In this document: positions 1 through 7,683 of the stretch, in pieces
Numbering within the stretch: the first letter of the stretch is position 1
Layout: each line of letters begins with the position of its first letter
Assembly: GCA_025455685.1 (NCBI GenBank)
Contig: JALOMB010000011.1
Span: 1-33,473 of the forward strand
DNA length: 33,473 nt
Origin: Chitinophagales bacterium
Lineage (GTDB): Bacteria > Bacteroidota > Bacteroidia > Chitinophagales > JADJOU01
Reading direction: 5' to 3'
Translations under genes and position numbers: made by a program
The notes under the pieces: model-generated
Database searches by the model: none
Told to the model about the DNA's origin: nothing
Seen by the model: only the letters and a program-made list of their open reading frames with translations

Positions 1-15
1 TTTAATTTTTTAGAG

Positions 16-33
16 GCTTTTTTATTAAAAAGC
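16..33. terminator. AT-rich hairpin at left edge, possible terminator
   Basis: A perfect 7-bp stem (GCTTTTT at 16-22 with AAAAAGC at 27-33) closes a 4-base loop. It lies in the non-coding left edge. On the plus strand it is followed by TTT and then mixed sequence, so it is a weak intrinsic terminator at best. It could end a plus-strand gene lying left of the window. AT-rich hairpins of this size can occur by chance. Confidence 0.25.
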
Positions 34-81
34 TTTAGGGCTCTTTGTGGTTAAATGGTTTTATAACATTTCACAAAATAT

Positions 82-98
82 AAAAGCTTAAGGCTTTT
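82..98 (-). terminator. possible comEC terminator hairpin
   Basis: AAAAGC (82-87) and GCTTTT (93-98) form a 6-bp stem around the 5-base loop TTAAG, 12 bases beyond the comEC stop codon on the minus strand. The following minus-strand bases are AT-rich (ATATTTTG) but not a clean U tract. Position favours a role at the end of the pruA-ccmE-ccmF-fmt-comEC run; the short stem keeps confidence low. Apart from this hairpin and the one at 16-33, I see nothing in bases 1-110. Confidence 0.3.
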
Positions 99-110
99 CT
101 ACGCTATCGC

Positions 111-2102
111 CTATGGACGCTTTAACTCAAATTCATTGACCACATAATCCAAAGCTATATATGATGCTTTGATAGCTTTTGCGCGATTCTTATATTTTTC
201 CTGAAAATATAAACCTACCTGTGGCAAAAAAATATGAAAACCCTCACTAGGACTATTCAATTTAGCCCTCGATTTATCTACAATATGAAATGGTACCCCT
301 GATATTTTAAAATCAAATGATGGTGGAAAAATACGAACATACTTGATTTCTTTTTGAATGAGATAGCCTTGATAAAAGAAGTCTAAGTCACGAGCAGACA
401 AGTCATCACTGAAAATATAAGCAGTATCTTTTATCTTATAAGCATACATAAAAGAAGACGATTTAGCCTTGAAATAAAACCAAGTCTGATGATGTTCCTG
501 GATTTTGTGTCCCATCCGATATGCTATCAACCCCAATACAGATAGATAAAAACAATAACGATAAACCCTCTTCCTTTCTAAATACATAAGAAAACTACAA
601 AACAAAGCCAGAAAAGCTAATCCAAACATTATTTCATCAAAAAAAATCCTTTGGAAGCTCGCAAATGGAATATGAGCGAAGAAATGAATGATTTTATTTT
701 GCAATATCACCGAATACTCTAAGGCCAGATAGATATATTTGGCGACATAATCACAGAACTGTACAAAAAACAAATACCCAAAACCCAAGTACATCGTAAA
801 AGCTGATAATTGTACTAAAAAGAAATTCGATAAAAGCCCCAAAAAGGACATTTTATGAAAGTAAAATAGCGTAAAAGGCAAAGTGAATAGTGTCGCAGAA
901 CAAATTGTAATTAAATTATTGATAAAGAACTTGGAAATAGAATTTGAAATCTTATTGACATATTTTTTTGTCAAATCCGACGATAACATCAATCCAGATA
1001 GAGATACGAAGGTAAGCTGAAACCCTATGTCATAGACATTGTTAGTATCGAAAAGCAATAATATAAAAGCACAAAAATACAAGACATTGTAATTATTTGA
1101 TGATTTCTGATAAAAGGCACTATTCCAATCGATTAAAAAAAACATAAAGAAACTTCGCGCAATAGGTGGGCTAAACCCTGTCATAATAGCATAAAACATA
1201 AGTAAACTTTGTTTGATACCAAACCCCAAAATACTACCTTTGGGAAAAACAAAGCTAAAGAAAAAATTCATGACTATCATCAAAACGCCGAAATGAAGTC
1301 CCGAAATAGATAAAATATGAATAGCACCAGTATTACTATAATCATCATAAGTTTCTGGGCTGAGTTCAGTCCGCAAACCAATTAAGATAGCTTTAATGAT
1401 ATTTAAACTCTCTTTTTCTGAGGCGTGCAGTTCCAACTGACCTTCGAAATGATCTCTAATCTTTTTAGGAATGTATTTCCATGATTTACTATGTGAAGGA
1501 CTATCTAAAAGTTTGATTTCAGGGATAAAACCCGAATAGAATATATGGTTTCTATTGAGATATACTTGGTAATCAAAGTTCTTGTTTACTTGATTCGGTT
1601 GAACTTCATTAAGATAAATTTGACTTTGAATAATTTGTCCATACTTGAGTTTGGTGGTATCTTTGGTATAAAATATAGCAGATACATCAGGTCGATACTT
1701 CTGAGTATCTTGAGTTAAAATTTCTAAGATTTTAGTCTCTAATTTGATCGCATTTTTAGTTTTTTTAGGGATTTCTGTGATCTCCAAAGTGATCCAAACC
1801 TTTTGATTTTTTAATTTTTGCGCTAACTTTAAATGTTCTTTGATAGGTAGAATGAAAAATATACCATGAAAAACAGCTGCGATTAGCGCTATAAGCGAGT
1901 ATTGTAGAAAGTCCCTAAATAAACCTGTTTTAAAGGTGTAGAGCAAGGAAAAAAGATAAATCAAAGCTAGGAAGAAAACTACTGATACATTTAATTTATA
2001 GCATAAATTATCAGTCAAAGATATACCGAGAATTAACCAAATGGTAAATTTGAGAAAATTCACATGACTTAAAACAAATTTTTTGTTTAATACATGCTGC
2101 AT
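111..2102 (-). CDS. comEC: ComEC/Rec2 family DNA-uptake channel protein
   Basis: 663 residues. ComEC forms the inner-membrane channel that brings single-stranded DNA into the cytoplasm during natural transformation. The N-terminal part (about 1-95) holds several membrane segments, followed by a soluble DUF4131/OB-like region containing FDYQVYLNRN (176-185). The competence domain starts near 230 and carries the family signature GAIHILSISGLHFGVL at 259-274, then many hydrophobic segments to about 530. The C-terminal part (about 540-663) is soluble and shows no HxHxDH metallo-beta-lactamase motif, so this is the form without the nuclease-like domain, common in Bacteroidota. The ATG at 2102 is taken because membrane segments follow soon after. 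It is last in the minus-strand run, 51 bases after fmt, with no clear promoter in that gap. A comM homologue lies about 7 kb away. Family assignment is firm; actual competence is inferred. Confidence 0.9.
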   Translation of the reverse strand: MQHVLNKKFVLSHVNFLKFTIWLILGISLTDNLCYKLNVSVVFFLALIYLFSLLYTFKTGLFRDFLQYSLIALIAAVFHGIFFILPIKEHLKLAQKLKNQKVWITLEITEIPKKTKNAIKLETKILEILTQDTQKYRPDVSAIFYTKDTTKLKYGQIIQSQIYLNEVQPNQVNKNFDYQVYLNRNHIFYSGFIPEIKLLDSPSHSKSWKYIPKKIRDHFEGQLELHASEKESLNIIKAILIGLRTELSPETYDDYSNTGAIHILSISGLHFGVLMIVMNFFFSFVFPKGSILGFGIKQSLLMFYAIMTGFSPPIARSFFMFFLIDWNSAFYQKSSNNYNVLYFCAFILLLFDTNNVYDIGFQLTFVSLSGLMLSSDLTKKYVNKISNSISKFFINNLITICSATLFTLPFTLFYFHKMSFLGLLSNFFLVQLSAFTMYLGFGYLFFVQFCDYVAKYIYLALEYSVILQNKIIHFFAHIPFASFQRIFFDEIMFGLAFLALFCSFLMYLERKRVYRYCFYLSVLGLIAYRMGHKIQEHHQTWFYFKAKSSSFMYAYKIKDTAYIFSDDLSARDLDFFYQGYLIQKEIKYVRIFPPSFDFKISGVPFHIVDKSRAKLNSPSEGFHIFLPQVGLYFQEKYKNRAKAIKASYIALDYVVNEFELKRP

Positions 2103-2153
2103 GTCTTAGAAATAAATATATGAATGTATATTTATTGAAAATTGACACATAGA

Positions 2154-3080
2154 TTAAAATGAATTCCCATTGAGAAATTCTTTAATAGATAGCGTTTTTT
2201 TTCCTTCTAACTGAAGTAAATCCAAGCTTAATATACCTTTGTGACAGATTAGATGAGCATAAGATTTATTGTCACTAACTATGTTTCCAATATTAGAGAC
2301 ATTAGATTTATCGTCTATAATGCTAGTTTGTTTTAAGATTATTTTCTTGCCTTGGAAGAGGATATAGGGTGAATATATTGGGGCTAAACCACGAACAAAA
2401 TTATGAATTACTTTTGCATCGTCAAATGAGGTAATGGCTAATATGTCTTTCGTAATTTTCGGAGCAAGATGAATGGCTAAGTCAGGATTCTGAGGTTGTG
2501 GTTTTAAGGATTGATCGATAAACCCGCTAATGGTACGCAGCAATAAATCAGCCCCTTGAATTTTCATTTTATGATACAAGGACTCGAAATTATCTGAATC
2601 TTCAATTACAATCTTTTCTTGTAGCAAGATATTGCCTTCATCGATCGCTTCATCAATGAGAAAAGTGGTGAGTCCAGTAATTTTTTCCCCTTTGATAATT
2701 GCCCAGTTTATGGGCGCTGCACCGCGATAATTGGGTAAAAGGCTCGCGTGAAGATTTATTGTTTTATATCTAGGCATATCCCAAAGTAGCTTAGGCATCA
2801 TCCGAAAAGCAACAACAATATTCAAATCAATTTGATAAGAAGCGAATTCTTCTAAAAATTTAGGCGACTTTAAGTTATTTGGTTGGATTAAAGGCAAATT
2901 ATTTGCTAAAGCATATTCTTTGATGGGACTTCGGGAGAGTTTCTGACCTCTGCCTGAGGGTTTATCGACTGCCGTGATGACCAAAGCAATTTGAAAGTTA
3001 TTGTCATGACTTTTTTCATGCAAGAAGCACAAAGCTGCTAAGGCAAAGTCTGGTGTCCCAAAGAATGCAATTTTAATCAT
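2154..3080 (-). CDS. fmt: methionyl-tRNA formyltransferase
   Basis: 308 residues, close to the usual length. The enzyme formylates Met on initiator tRNA using 10-formyl-tetrahydrofolate. The N-terminal Rossmann-like domain begins with KIAFFGTPDFA (3-13), and GRGQKLSRSPIKE (44-56) matches the tRNA-contacting loop of the family. The catalytic core is INLHASLLPNYRGAAPINWA (108-127), giving N109 and H111; the catalytic Asp is D147 in IDEGN. The C-terminal OB domain spans roughly 205-308. The start ATG lies one base after the ccmF stop (TAG-T-ATG), so translation is probably coupled to ccmF. No peptide deformylase gene (the usual fmt partner) is adjacent. Assignment is firm. Confidence 0.97.
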   Translation of the reverse strand: MIKIAFFGTPDFALAALCFLHEKSHDNNFQIALVITAVDKPSGRGQKLSRSPIKEYALANNLPLIQPNNLKSPKFLEEFASYQIDLNIVVAFRMMPKLLWDMPRYKTINLHASLLPNYRGAAPINWAIIKGEKITGLTTFLIDEAIDEGNILLQEKIVIEDSDNFESLYHKMKIQGADLLLRTISGFIDQSLKPQPQNPDLAIHLAPKITKDILAITSFDDAKVIHNFVRGLAPIYSPYILFQGKKIILKQTSIIDDKSNVSNIGNIVSDNKSYAHLICHKGILSLDLLQLEGKKTLSIKEFLNGNSF

Positions 3081-3081
3081 A

Positions 3082-5529
3082 CTATGGATTTGCGTTAGAT
3101 TGAAGTTTTTTAAGATTAAAATAAAAGGACATAAAAGTAGCCAAGCACATCAGCACACATCCAAACCAAAGTAATCTAATCATAGGAAATTCTAAGACTT
3201 TTAAGATTATCCAGTCTTTTGATTCTTTGATTTGTTCGATTTCAAACTCGAAGAGCTGTTCTTCGGGATAAATTTTGTTGATTTTTATTTTTAGGCTACT
3301 ATCAGGGGTCATAGCTTCAGGATTATGGATACTACCATCTGATTTAATCGAATATGGGAGCTTCAAGGTCTCTACACCTTTTGGCCCTACATATTTAAGA
3401 GCGGCAGTAAAGCTTATGGATTTGTTTTGGTCGTTGAGGTCTGATACGTCATCAAAAATCATCATAGACTCCAAGGTATACATAGTGTCTTTAAGGGCTT
3501 TTTTGACTTTGGTGATTTTTTCACGATTAGCTGCTGCAGGTGGCACAGAAGTCACGTGAACGAAAATATCTTTGTGCCAAAAAGACCGTATAGAAGGCTC
3601 GGCATTAAGGCGTTTTTCAGTGCCTTCTTGTATATATTTCAATTCTACACGCATATTGAAGCTGTCCTGAGGCTTTTGAGTTTCATAAAAGGATAAATCA
3701 AAATAAGATACTTCAGATGAATCAATTCGATTGGAATAGTTAACTAAAAAATCTTTCATCTGCGTTTTTTCACCTTGCAAAATCAAAGTGTTGGAGCTGA
3801 GTTCTTCATCATCAAATTCTTTTCCAAAATTTACTCCCTGAATATTATTGCTCAAGGCTTTTTTGTTGAATTGAGACAATAATGCGCCTAAAATCACTAG
3901 GATAAATCCCATATGTGCTAATCTACCTGCTACGGCTTTATAGTTTTTTTGTTGTGCGAAATCCACGACCAAAATCGTCAAATATACAATTGAAAAGATT
4001 GAAACTGCAAAAAGAAAAGATTGACTTGAGATAAGATAAATCGAAAAAGAGCTTATTTTGAGCATTTGCCACCAAGGCAAAACACCAAAGCTGCATACTA
4101 AAACCCAGCCCAATACTCCAAACCCTAAGCTAATTAAAAGTTTTTTCTTGATTTTTTCCCAAGGTGTTTGTATAAATTTCAAATCATAGACGATGCTCAT
4201 GAGCGGAATTAAAAATATCGCTATCCAAATTTGAATAGAGTTATAATATTGATTGACTTGTATAGGAGGTGCGATTTCTAAACCAAAAAGTAAATTCCAT
4301 ACGGGGATAGATGTCGCATAGGTCAGCTGTATGGCAGATAAAATCATGATTAATATTCCGATTAACATCCAGAATTCTCTAGAACTAACTTTTTCATCTT
4401 GTTTTACTTTGGGCAATCCAGACCATAAAAAAGCCAAATAAAACAAAGGAGGCAAAATTAAACAGCCCATAAACATAAGTAAATGCATCTTCAAACCATT
4501 GTCGGTGAAGGAATGCACCGAGCTATCGCCTAAAATTCCAGAGCGCGTCAAAAAAGTAGAGTAAAGGGTCAAACCAAATCCTAAAATTCCCAAAAGTAAA
4601 GCCCATGGAAGGTTTCTTTGAGTAGCTTGGTATATTTTGACGCTGTGCAGGAAACCAATCATAATGATCCAAGGAACAAACGAGGCATTTTCTACAGGAT
4701 CCCAAGCCCAGAATCCACCAAAACTCAAGGCTTCATATGCCCACATACCACCCATGATGATACCAGTACCTAATGAGGCTGCTGCGAAAATTGCCCAAGG
4801 ATAAACTTGTTTTTTGAAGGTATCGAAGTCTTTGGTAAGTATTGCATATAATGTATAACCGAAAGGAATCGTCATAGAAGCGAAACCTAAGAATAACACG
4901 GGTGGATGAATGACCATCCAATAATTCTGTAATAGCAGGTTTAAACCATTGCCGTCTTTGATTTTGGAGAGATAGTCGGCTTGCTGCATGATAGGTGCTT
5001 GGATTTCTTCTCTGAGTAATATAAAAGGGTTTGAGCCCATTACTTCTCCAAAAATTTCCCAACCGCTAATCATCGTTCCAATCCAGAAATTTACAAAACT
5101 AAGTGTCGCTAAAACGATAAATGAAGCGTGTTTGGTGTCTCTAAGGAAATAAAATCCAAGAATACAATGCCATAAAGCCCATAAGATAAAGCTTCCTTCT
5201 TGACCTTCCCAAAAGGCAGATAAAATATAATACCAAGGCAAACTTAGAGATGAATGACGCCAAATGTAATGATATTCAAATCTATGAGAGAAAAACATAT
5301 AAATTATCAAAGCAAAGACTGAAATAATCGAAAAAGACTGTATATAGAAGAAAAACTTCGCTTCTTTTTCTAAATTTTTGTTCCGCAAAGCAGAAATGCT
5401 ATAAAAAATCGTAGCAAAGAAACTTGAAGTTAAAAATAAAAATAAAAGAAATTGCCCAAAATGTAAAAAAAATAACTGTTCGTTTTGGTAAAAATTTTCA
5501 GTAAAGCTACGTATATAAAATAAATTCAT
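3082..5529 (-). CDS. ccmF: cytochrome c maturation haem lyase CcmF (CcmF/CcsA superfamily)
   Basis: 815 residues, larger than E. coli CcmF (about 650). CcmF is the membrane subunit that attaches haem, delivered by CcmE, to apocytochrome c. Features seen: WEGQEGSFILW (107-117), the conserved periplasmic His in IHPP (H209), the tryptophan-rich WWD-type segment AYEALSFGGFWAWDPVENAS (264-283), and STFLTRSGILGDSSVHSF (324-341) with the second conserved His at H339. At least a dozen membrane segments cover residues 25-555. The stretch from about 560 to 780 is a long soluble, presumably periplasmic domain, followed by a last membrane segment near 785-805. It sits 3 bases after ccmE and 1 base before fmt. 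No ccmA, ccmB, ccmC, ccmG or ccmH is nearby, so the rest of system I, if present, is elsewhere. Confidence 0.92.
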   Translation of the reverse strand: MNLFYIRSFTENFYQNEQLFFLHFGQFLLFLFLTSSFFATIFYSISALRNKNLEKEAKFFFYIQSFSIISVFALIIYMFFSHRFEYHYIWRHSSLSLPWYYILSAFWEGQEGSFILWALWHCILGFYFLRDTKHASFIVLATLSFVNFWIGTMISGWEIFGEVMGSNPFILLREEIQAPIMQQADYLSKIKDGNGLNLLLQNYWMVIHPPVLFLGFASMTIPFGYTLYAILTKDFDTFKKQVYPWAIFAAASLGTGIIMGGMWAYEALSFGGFWAWDPVENASFVPWIIMIGFLHSVKIYQATQRNLPWALLLGILGFGLTLYSTFLTRSGILGDSSVHSFTDNGLKMHLLMFMGCLILPPLFYLAFLWSGLPKVKQDEKVSSREFWMLIGILIMILSAIQLTYATSIPVWNLLFGLEIAPPIQVNQYYNSIQIWIAIFLIPLMSIVYDLKFIQTPWEKIKKKLLISLGFGVLGWVLVCSFGVLPWWQMLKISSFSIYLISSQSFLFAVSIFSIVYLTILVVDFAQQKNYKAVAGRLAHMGFILVILGALLSQFNKKALSNNIQGVNFGKEFDDEELSSNTLILQGEKTQMKDFLVNYSNRIDSSEVSYFDLSFYETQKPQDSFNMRVELKYIQEGTEKRLNAEPSIRSFWHKDIFVHVTSVPPAAANREKITKVKKALKDTMYTLESMMIFDDVSDLNDQNKSISFTAALKYVGPKGVETLKLPYSIKSDGSIHNPEAMTPDSSLKIKINKIYPEEQLFEFEIEQIKESKDWIILKVLEFPMIRLLWFGCVLMCLATFMSFYFNLKKLQSNANP

Positions 5530-5532
5530 TCG

Positions 5533-5934
5533 TTAAGATTTTTTTTCGAGTCCGTTCAAAGATTCTTTGTCTTCATATTTTGAGGGACATTTCATAAGAA
5601 TTTTTTGTGCATGAAAAGCATTTCCATTATAGTTTCCAGCGATTACGATCTTTTCAGCTTGATCAAAGCCATCGGGCTTAACTCCTTTGTAGATTACCTT
5701 TTCAGCGTTTCCTTTATTGTCTATCATGACGAATACGAAATGATTTGGATCTTTTAAAGGGTCATAAATCTGAGATTTAGTTTTATCTAGATTGCCTACG
5801 ATATGGTAGTATTTATCTGTGTTTTCTTTTGAAGTTTGGAAATCTTCATAGCTTGTATTATCTTTGTTTTTGAATATCAAAAAACTCAATACAAATGCAA
5901 TTAAAAGAATACTAATAATATGTATGGGTTTCAT
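5533..5934 (-). CDS. ccmE: haem chaperone CcmE, CxxxY variant
   Basis: 133 residues. CcmE carries haem on the periplasmic side of the membrane from CcmC to CcmF. An N-terminal signal anchor (about 4-21) precedes a small OB-fold-like domain (about 42-115): HIVGNLD (44-50), then VIYKGVKPDGF (80-90), typical of CcmE's later strands. The haem-binding site, His-x-x-x-Tyr in most CcmE, here reads C116-P-S-K-Y120, so the covalent ligand position is Cys. A CxxxY form is known from Desulfovibrio-type Ccm systems, and I believe it is frequent in Bacteroidota, but I cannot check. The tail after Y120 is short and charged. The gene starts 4 bases after the pruA stop and ends 3 bases before ccmF. Confidence 0.88.
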   Translation of the reverse strand: MKPIHIISILLIAFVLSFLIFKNKDNTSYEDFQTSKENTDKYYHIVGNLDKTKSQIYDPLKDPNHFVFVMIDNKGNAEKVIYKGVKPDGFDQAEKIVIAGNYNGNAFHAQKILMKCPSKYEDKESLNGLEKKS

Positions 5935-5938
5935 TGAA

Positions 5939-7567
5939 TTAATTTTCTAAAAAAGGATATCTATAATCGGTTGGTGGATTTAGGGTTTCTTTGATGGTTC
6001 TTAGATTGACCCAGCGTAATAAATTCCATTTCGAACCTGCTTTGTCATTGGTACCGCTTTTTCTTCCTCCACCAAATGGCTGCTGACCGACTACTGCACC
6101 CGTAGGTTTATCGTTGATATAGAAGTTTCCGGCGCTATCTTGAAAGATTTTGCTTAGCTCCTGGATGACTTGTCTGTCTTGGCTAAAAATAGCTCCTGTC
6201 AATGCATAGTCTGAGGTTTCATTGAGCAAACTTGCGGTTTGTTTCCATTGAGCATCTGGATAAACGTAAATAGTGAGCACAGGACCGAAAATTTCTTCGC
6301 ACATAGTTTTGAATTTAGGATTCGTAGTCAATATGACTGTCGGCGATACGAAAAATCCTTGGGTGTCGTCGCATTCCCCACCGATGAGGATTTCTGCATC
6401 TGCATCTGATTTAGCAAATTCGATATAGTTTTTGATGCTGTCAAATGATTTTTGATCGATGACGGCATTGATGAAATTTCCCATATCATCTACTTTACCC
6501 ATTTTGAAGCTCTTGAGGTCAGTTAGAAGGTGTTCACGAACTTCCGCCCAAATGGACTCAGGAATGTAAGCTCTAGAGGCTGCGGAACATTTCTGGCCTT
6601 GATATTCGAATGCACCGCGAGATAAGGCTACGGAAACGGCTTTAATATCACAATTTGGATGTGCGAAGACGAAGTCTTTTCCGCCAGTCTCCCCGACAAT
6701 TCTAGGATAAGATTTGTATTTGTGGATATTGGCTCCGATACTCGTCCACATACTATTGAAGACTCCTGTAGAGCCAGTGAAATGAACGCCTGCGAAATCT
6801 CTATGTGCAAAACATATTTCTCCGACATCTTTTCCATCAGAATAAATCAAATTGATAACCCCATCAGGTAAACCGGCTTCTTTGAAGAGTTTCATGAGGA
6901 AATAAGCAGAGTAGATTTGACTATTGGCGCATTTCCATACGACCGTATTGCCCATCATGGCTGCGGAAGTAGGTAGATTGCCAGCGATTGCTGTAAAATT
7001 AAAAGGCGTAACAGCCAATACAAATCCTTCTAACGCTCTGTATTCCATCCTATTCCAAACGCCTTGAGGACTTATAGGTTGCTCTTGATAGATTTCAGCG
7101 GCAAACTGAACATTAAAATTTAAAAAGTCTATTAACTCACAGGCTGCATCAATTTCTGCTTGAAAGGCATTTTTAGATTGGGCGAGCATAGTAGCAGCCA
7201 ATACAGTCCATCGGTATTTCGTTCTCAATAGTTCTGCTGATTTCATAAATATCGCTAATCTATTTTCCCAAGCCATATTACTCCAGTTTTCTTTGGCCGC
7301 TAGAGCAGCGTCTATAGCTTGTGAAACGTGAGCCTTCTCACCTTTGGCCGCATAACCTAGGATGTGCATGCGCTCATGAGGCGGATGAAGTGTGTTTTTT
7401 TCTTGTGTAAAAACTTCTTCACTACCGATAAACATAGGAATTTCTACGGTTTTACTTTTGAGATCAGCCAAAGCACTTAAAAGAGCTGCTCTGTCAGGAC
7501 TTGATTTTTCGTATTGTTTTACGGGTTCGTTGACAGCATTTGGTACGCGAAAAAATCCATTAGCCAT
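5939..7567 (-). CDS. pruA: L-glutamate gamma-semialdehyde (1-pyrroline-5-carboxylate) dehydrogenase
   Basis: 542 residues from the ATG at 7567, the normal size of the stand-alone NAD-dependent enzyme that turns P5C/glutamate semialdehyde into glutamate in proline breakdown. An upstream in-frame ATG (7621) would add 18 residues unlike the family and would run over the best promoter, so I reject it. Family marks: VTPFNFTAIAGNLPT (186-200), cofactor loop TGSTGVF (264-270), catalytic Glu in VGETGGKD (E293) and catalytic Cys in GQKCSAA (C327). The C-terminal part holds CEEIFGP and QPFGGGRKSGTND-type motifs. It is first in the run leading to ccmE, ccmF, fmt and comEC. Proline dehydrogenase (putA/prodh) is not in the window. 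Assignment is firm. Confidence 0.95.
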   Translation of the reverse strand: MANGFFRVPNAVNEPVKQYEKSSPDRAALLSALADLKSKTVEIPMFIGSEEVFTQEKNTLHPPHERMHILGYAAKGEKAHVSQAIDAALAAKENWSNMAWENRLAIFMKSAELLRTKYRWTVLAATMLAQSKNAFQAEIDAACELIDFLNFNVQFAAEIYQEQPISPQGVWNRMEYRALEGFVLAVTPFNFTAIAGNLPTSAAMMGNTVVWKCANSQIYSAYFLMKLFKEAGLPDGVINLIYSDGKDVGEICFAHRDFAGVHFTGSTGVFNSMWTSIGANIHKYKSYPRIVGETGGKDFVFAHPNCDIKAVSVALSRGAFEYQGQKCSAASRAYIPESIWAEVREHLLTDLKSFKMGKVDDMGNFINAVIDQKSFDSIKNYIEFAKSDADAEILIGGECDDTQGFFVSPTVILTTNPKFKTMCEEIFGPVLTIYVYPDAQWKQTASLLNETSDYALTGAIFSQDRQVIQELSKIFQDSAGNFYINDKPTGAVVGQQPFGGGRKSGTNDKAGSKWNLLRWVNLRTIKETLNPPTDYRYPFLEN

Positions 7568-7594
7568 AAAATATATTTTAAGTTCTTTTTGGGA

Positions 7595-7622
7595 CAAATA
7601 TACATTATTTACCCTAATCAAA
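7595..7622 (-). promoter_or_regulatory. predicted pruA promoter (Bacteroidota type)
   Basis: On the minus strand TATATTTG (7602-7595) matches the Bacteroidota -7 consensus TAnnTTTG. A TTTG (7622-7619) lies upstream with a 16-base spacer, a little short for the usual -33 box. The start ATG is 27 bases further on. The element shares the 116-base divergent region with the amine oxidase gene. Confidence 0.45.
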
Positions 7623-7657
7623 ACACTAAATTTTCTGAATAGTTTAGAAAATTTATT

Positions 7658-7665
7658 TAAATTTG
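7658..7665 (+). promoter_or_regulatory. predicted -7 element for the amine oxidase gene
   Basis: TAAATTTG matches TAnnTTTG exactly and ends 18 bases before the ATG at 7684. No convincing TTG/TTTG box is seen at -33. It is back-to-back with the pruA element 55 bases away. Confidence 0.4.
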
Positions 7666-7683
7666 CAATTCAACTTTAAATAA

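Noticed and set aside
3275-3559. Open frame of 94 codons on the plus strand inside ccmF
   Set aside because: It lies wholly antisense to a well-supported ccmF; its protein shows no family pattern and no promoter precedes it.
4733-5062. Open frame of 109 codons on the minus strand inside ccmF
   Set aside because: Overlaps the strongly conserved WWD region of ccmF in another frame; shadow of the real gene.
6659-6871. Open frame opposite pruA
   Set aside because: Covers the cofactor and active-site coding region of pruA on the other strand; no independent evidence.
7568-7621. Longer pruA start (18 extra residues)
   Set aside because: The extension is unlike the family and covers the best promoter element (7595-7602).
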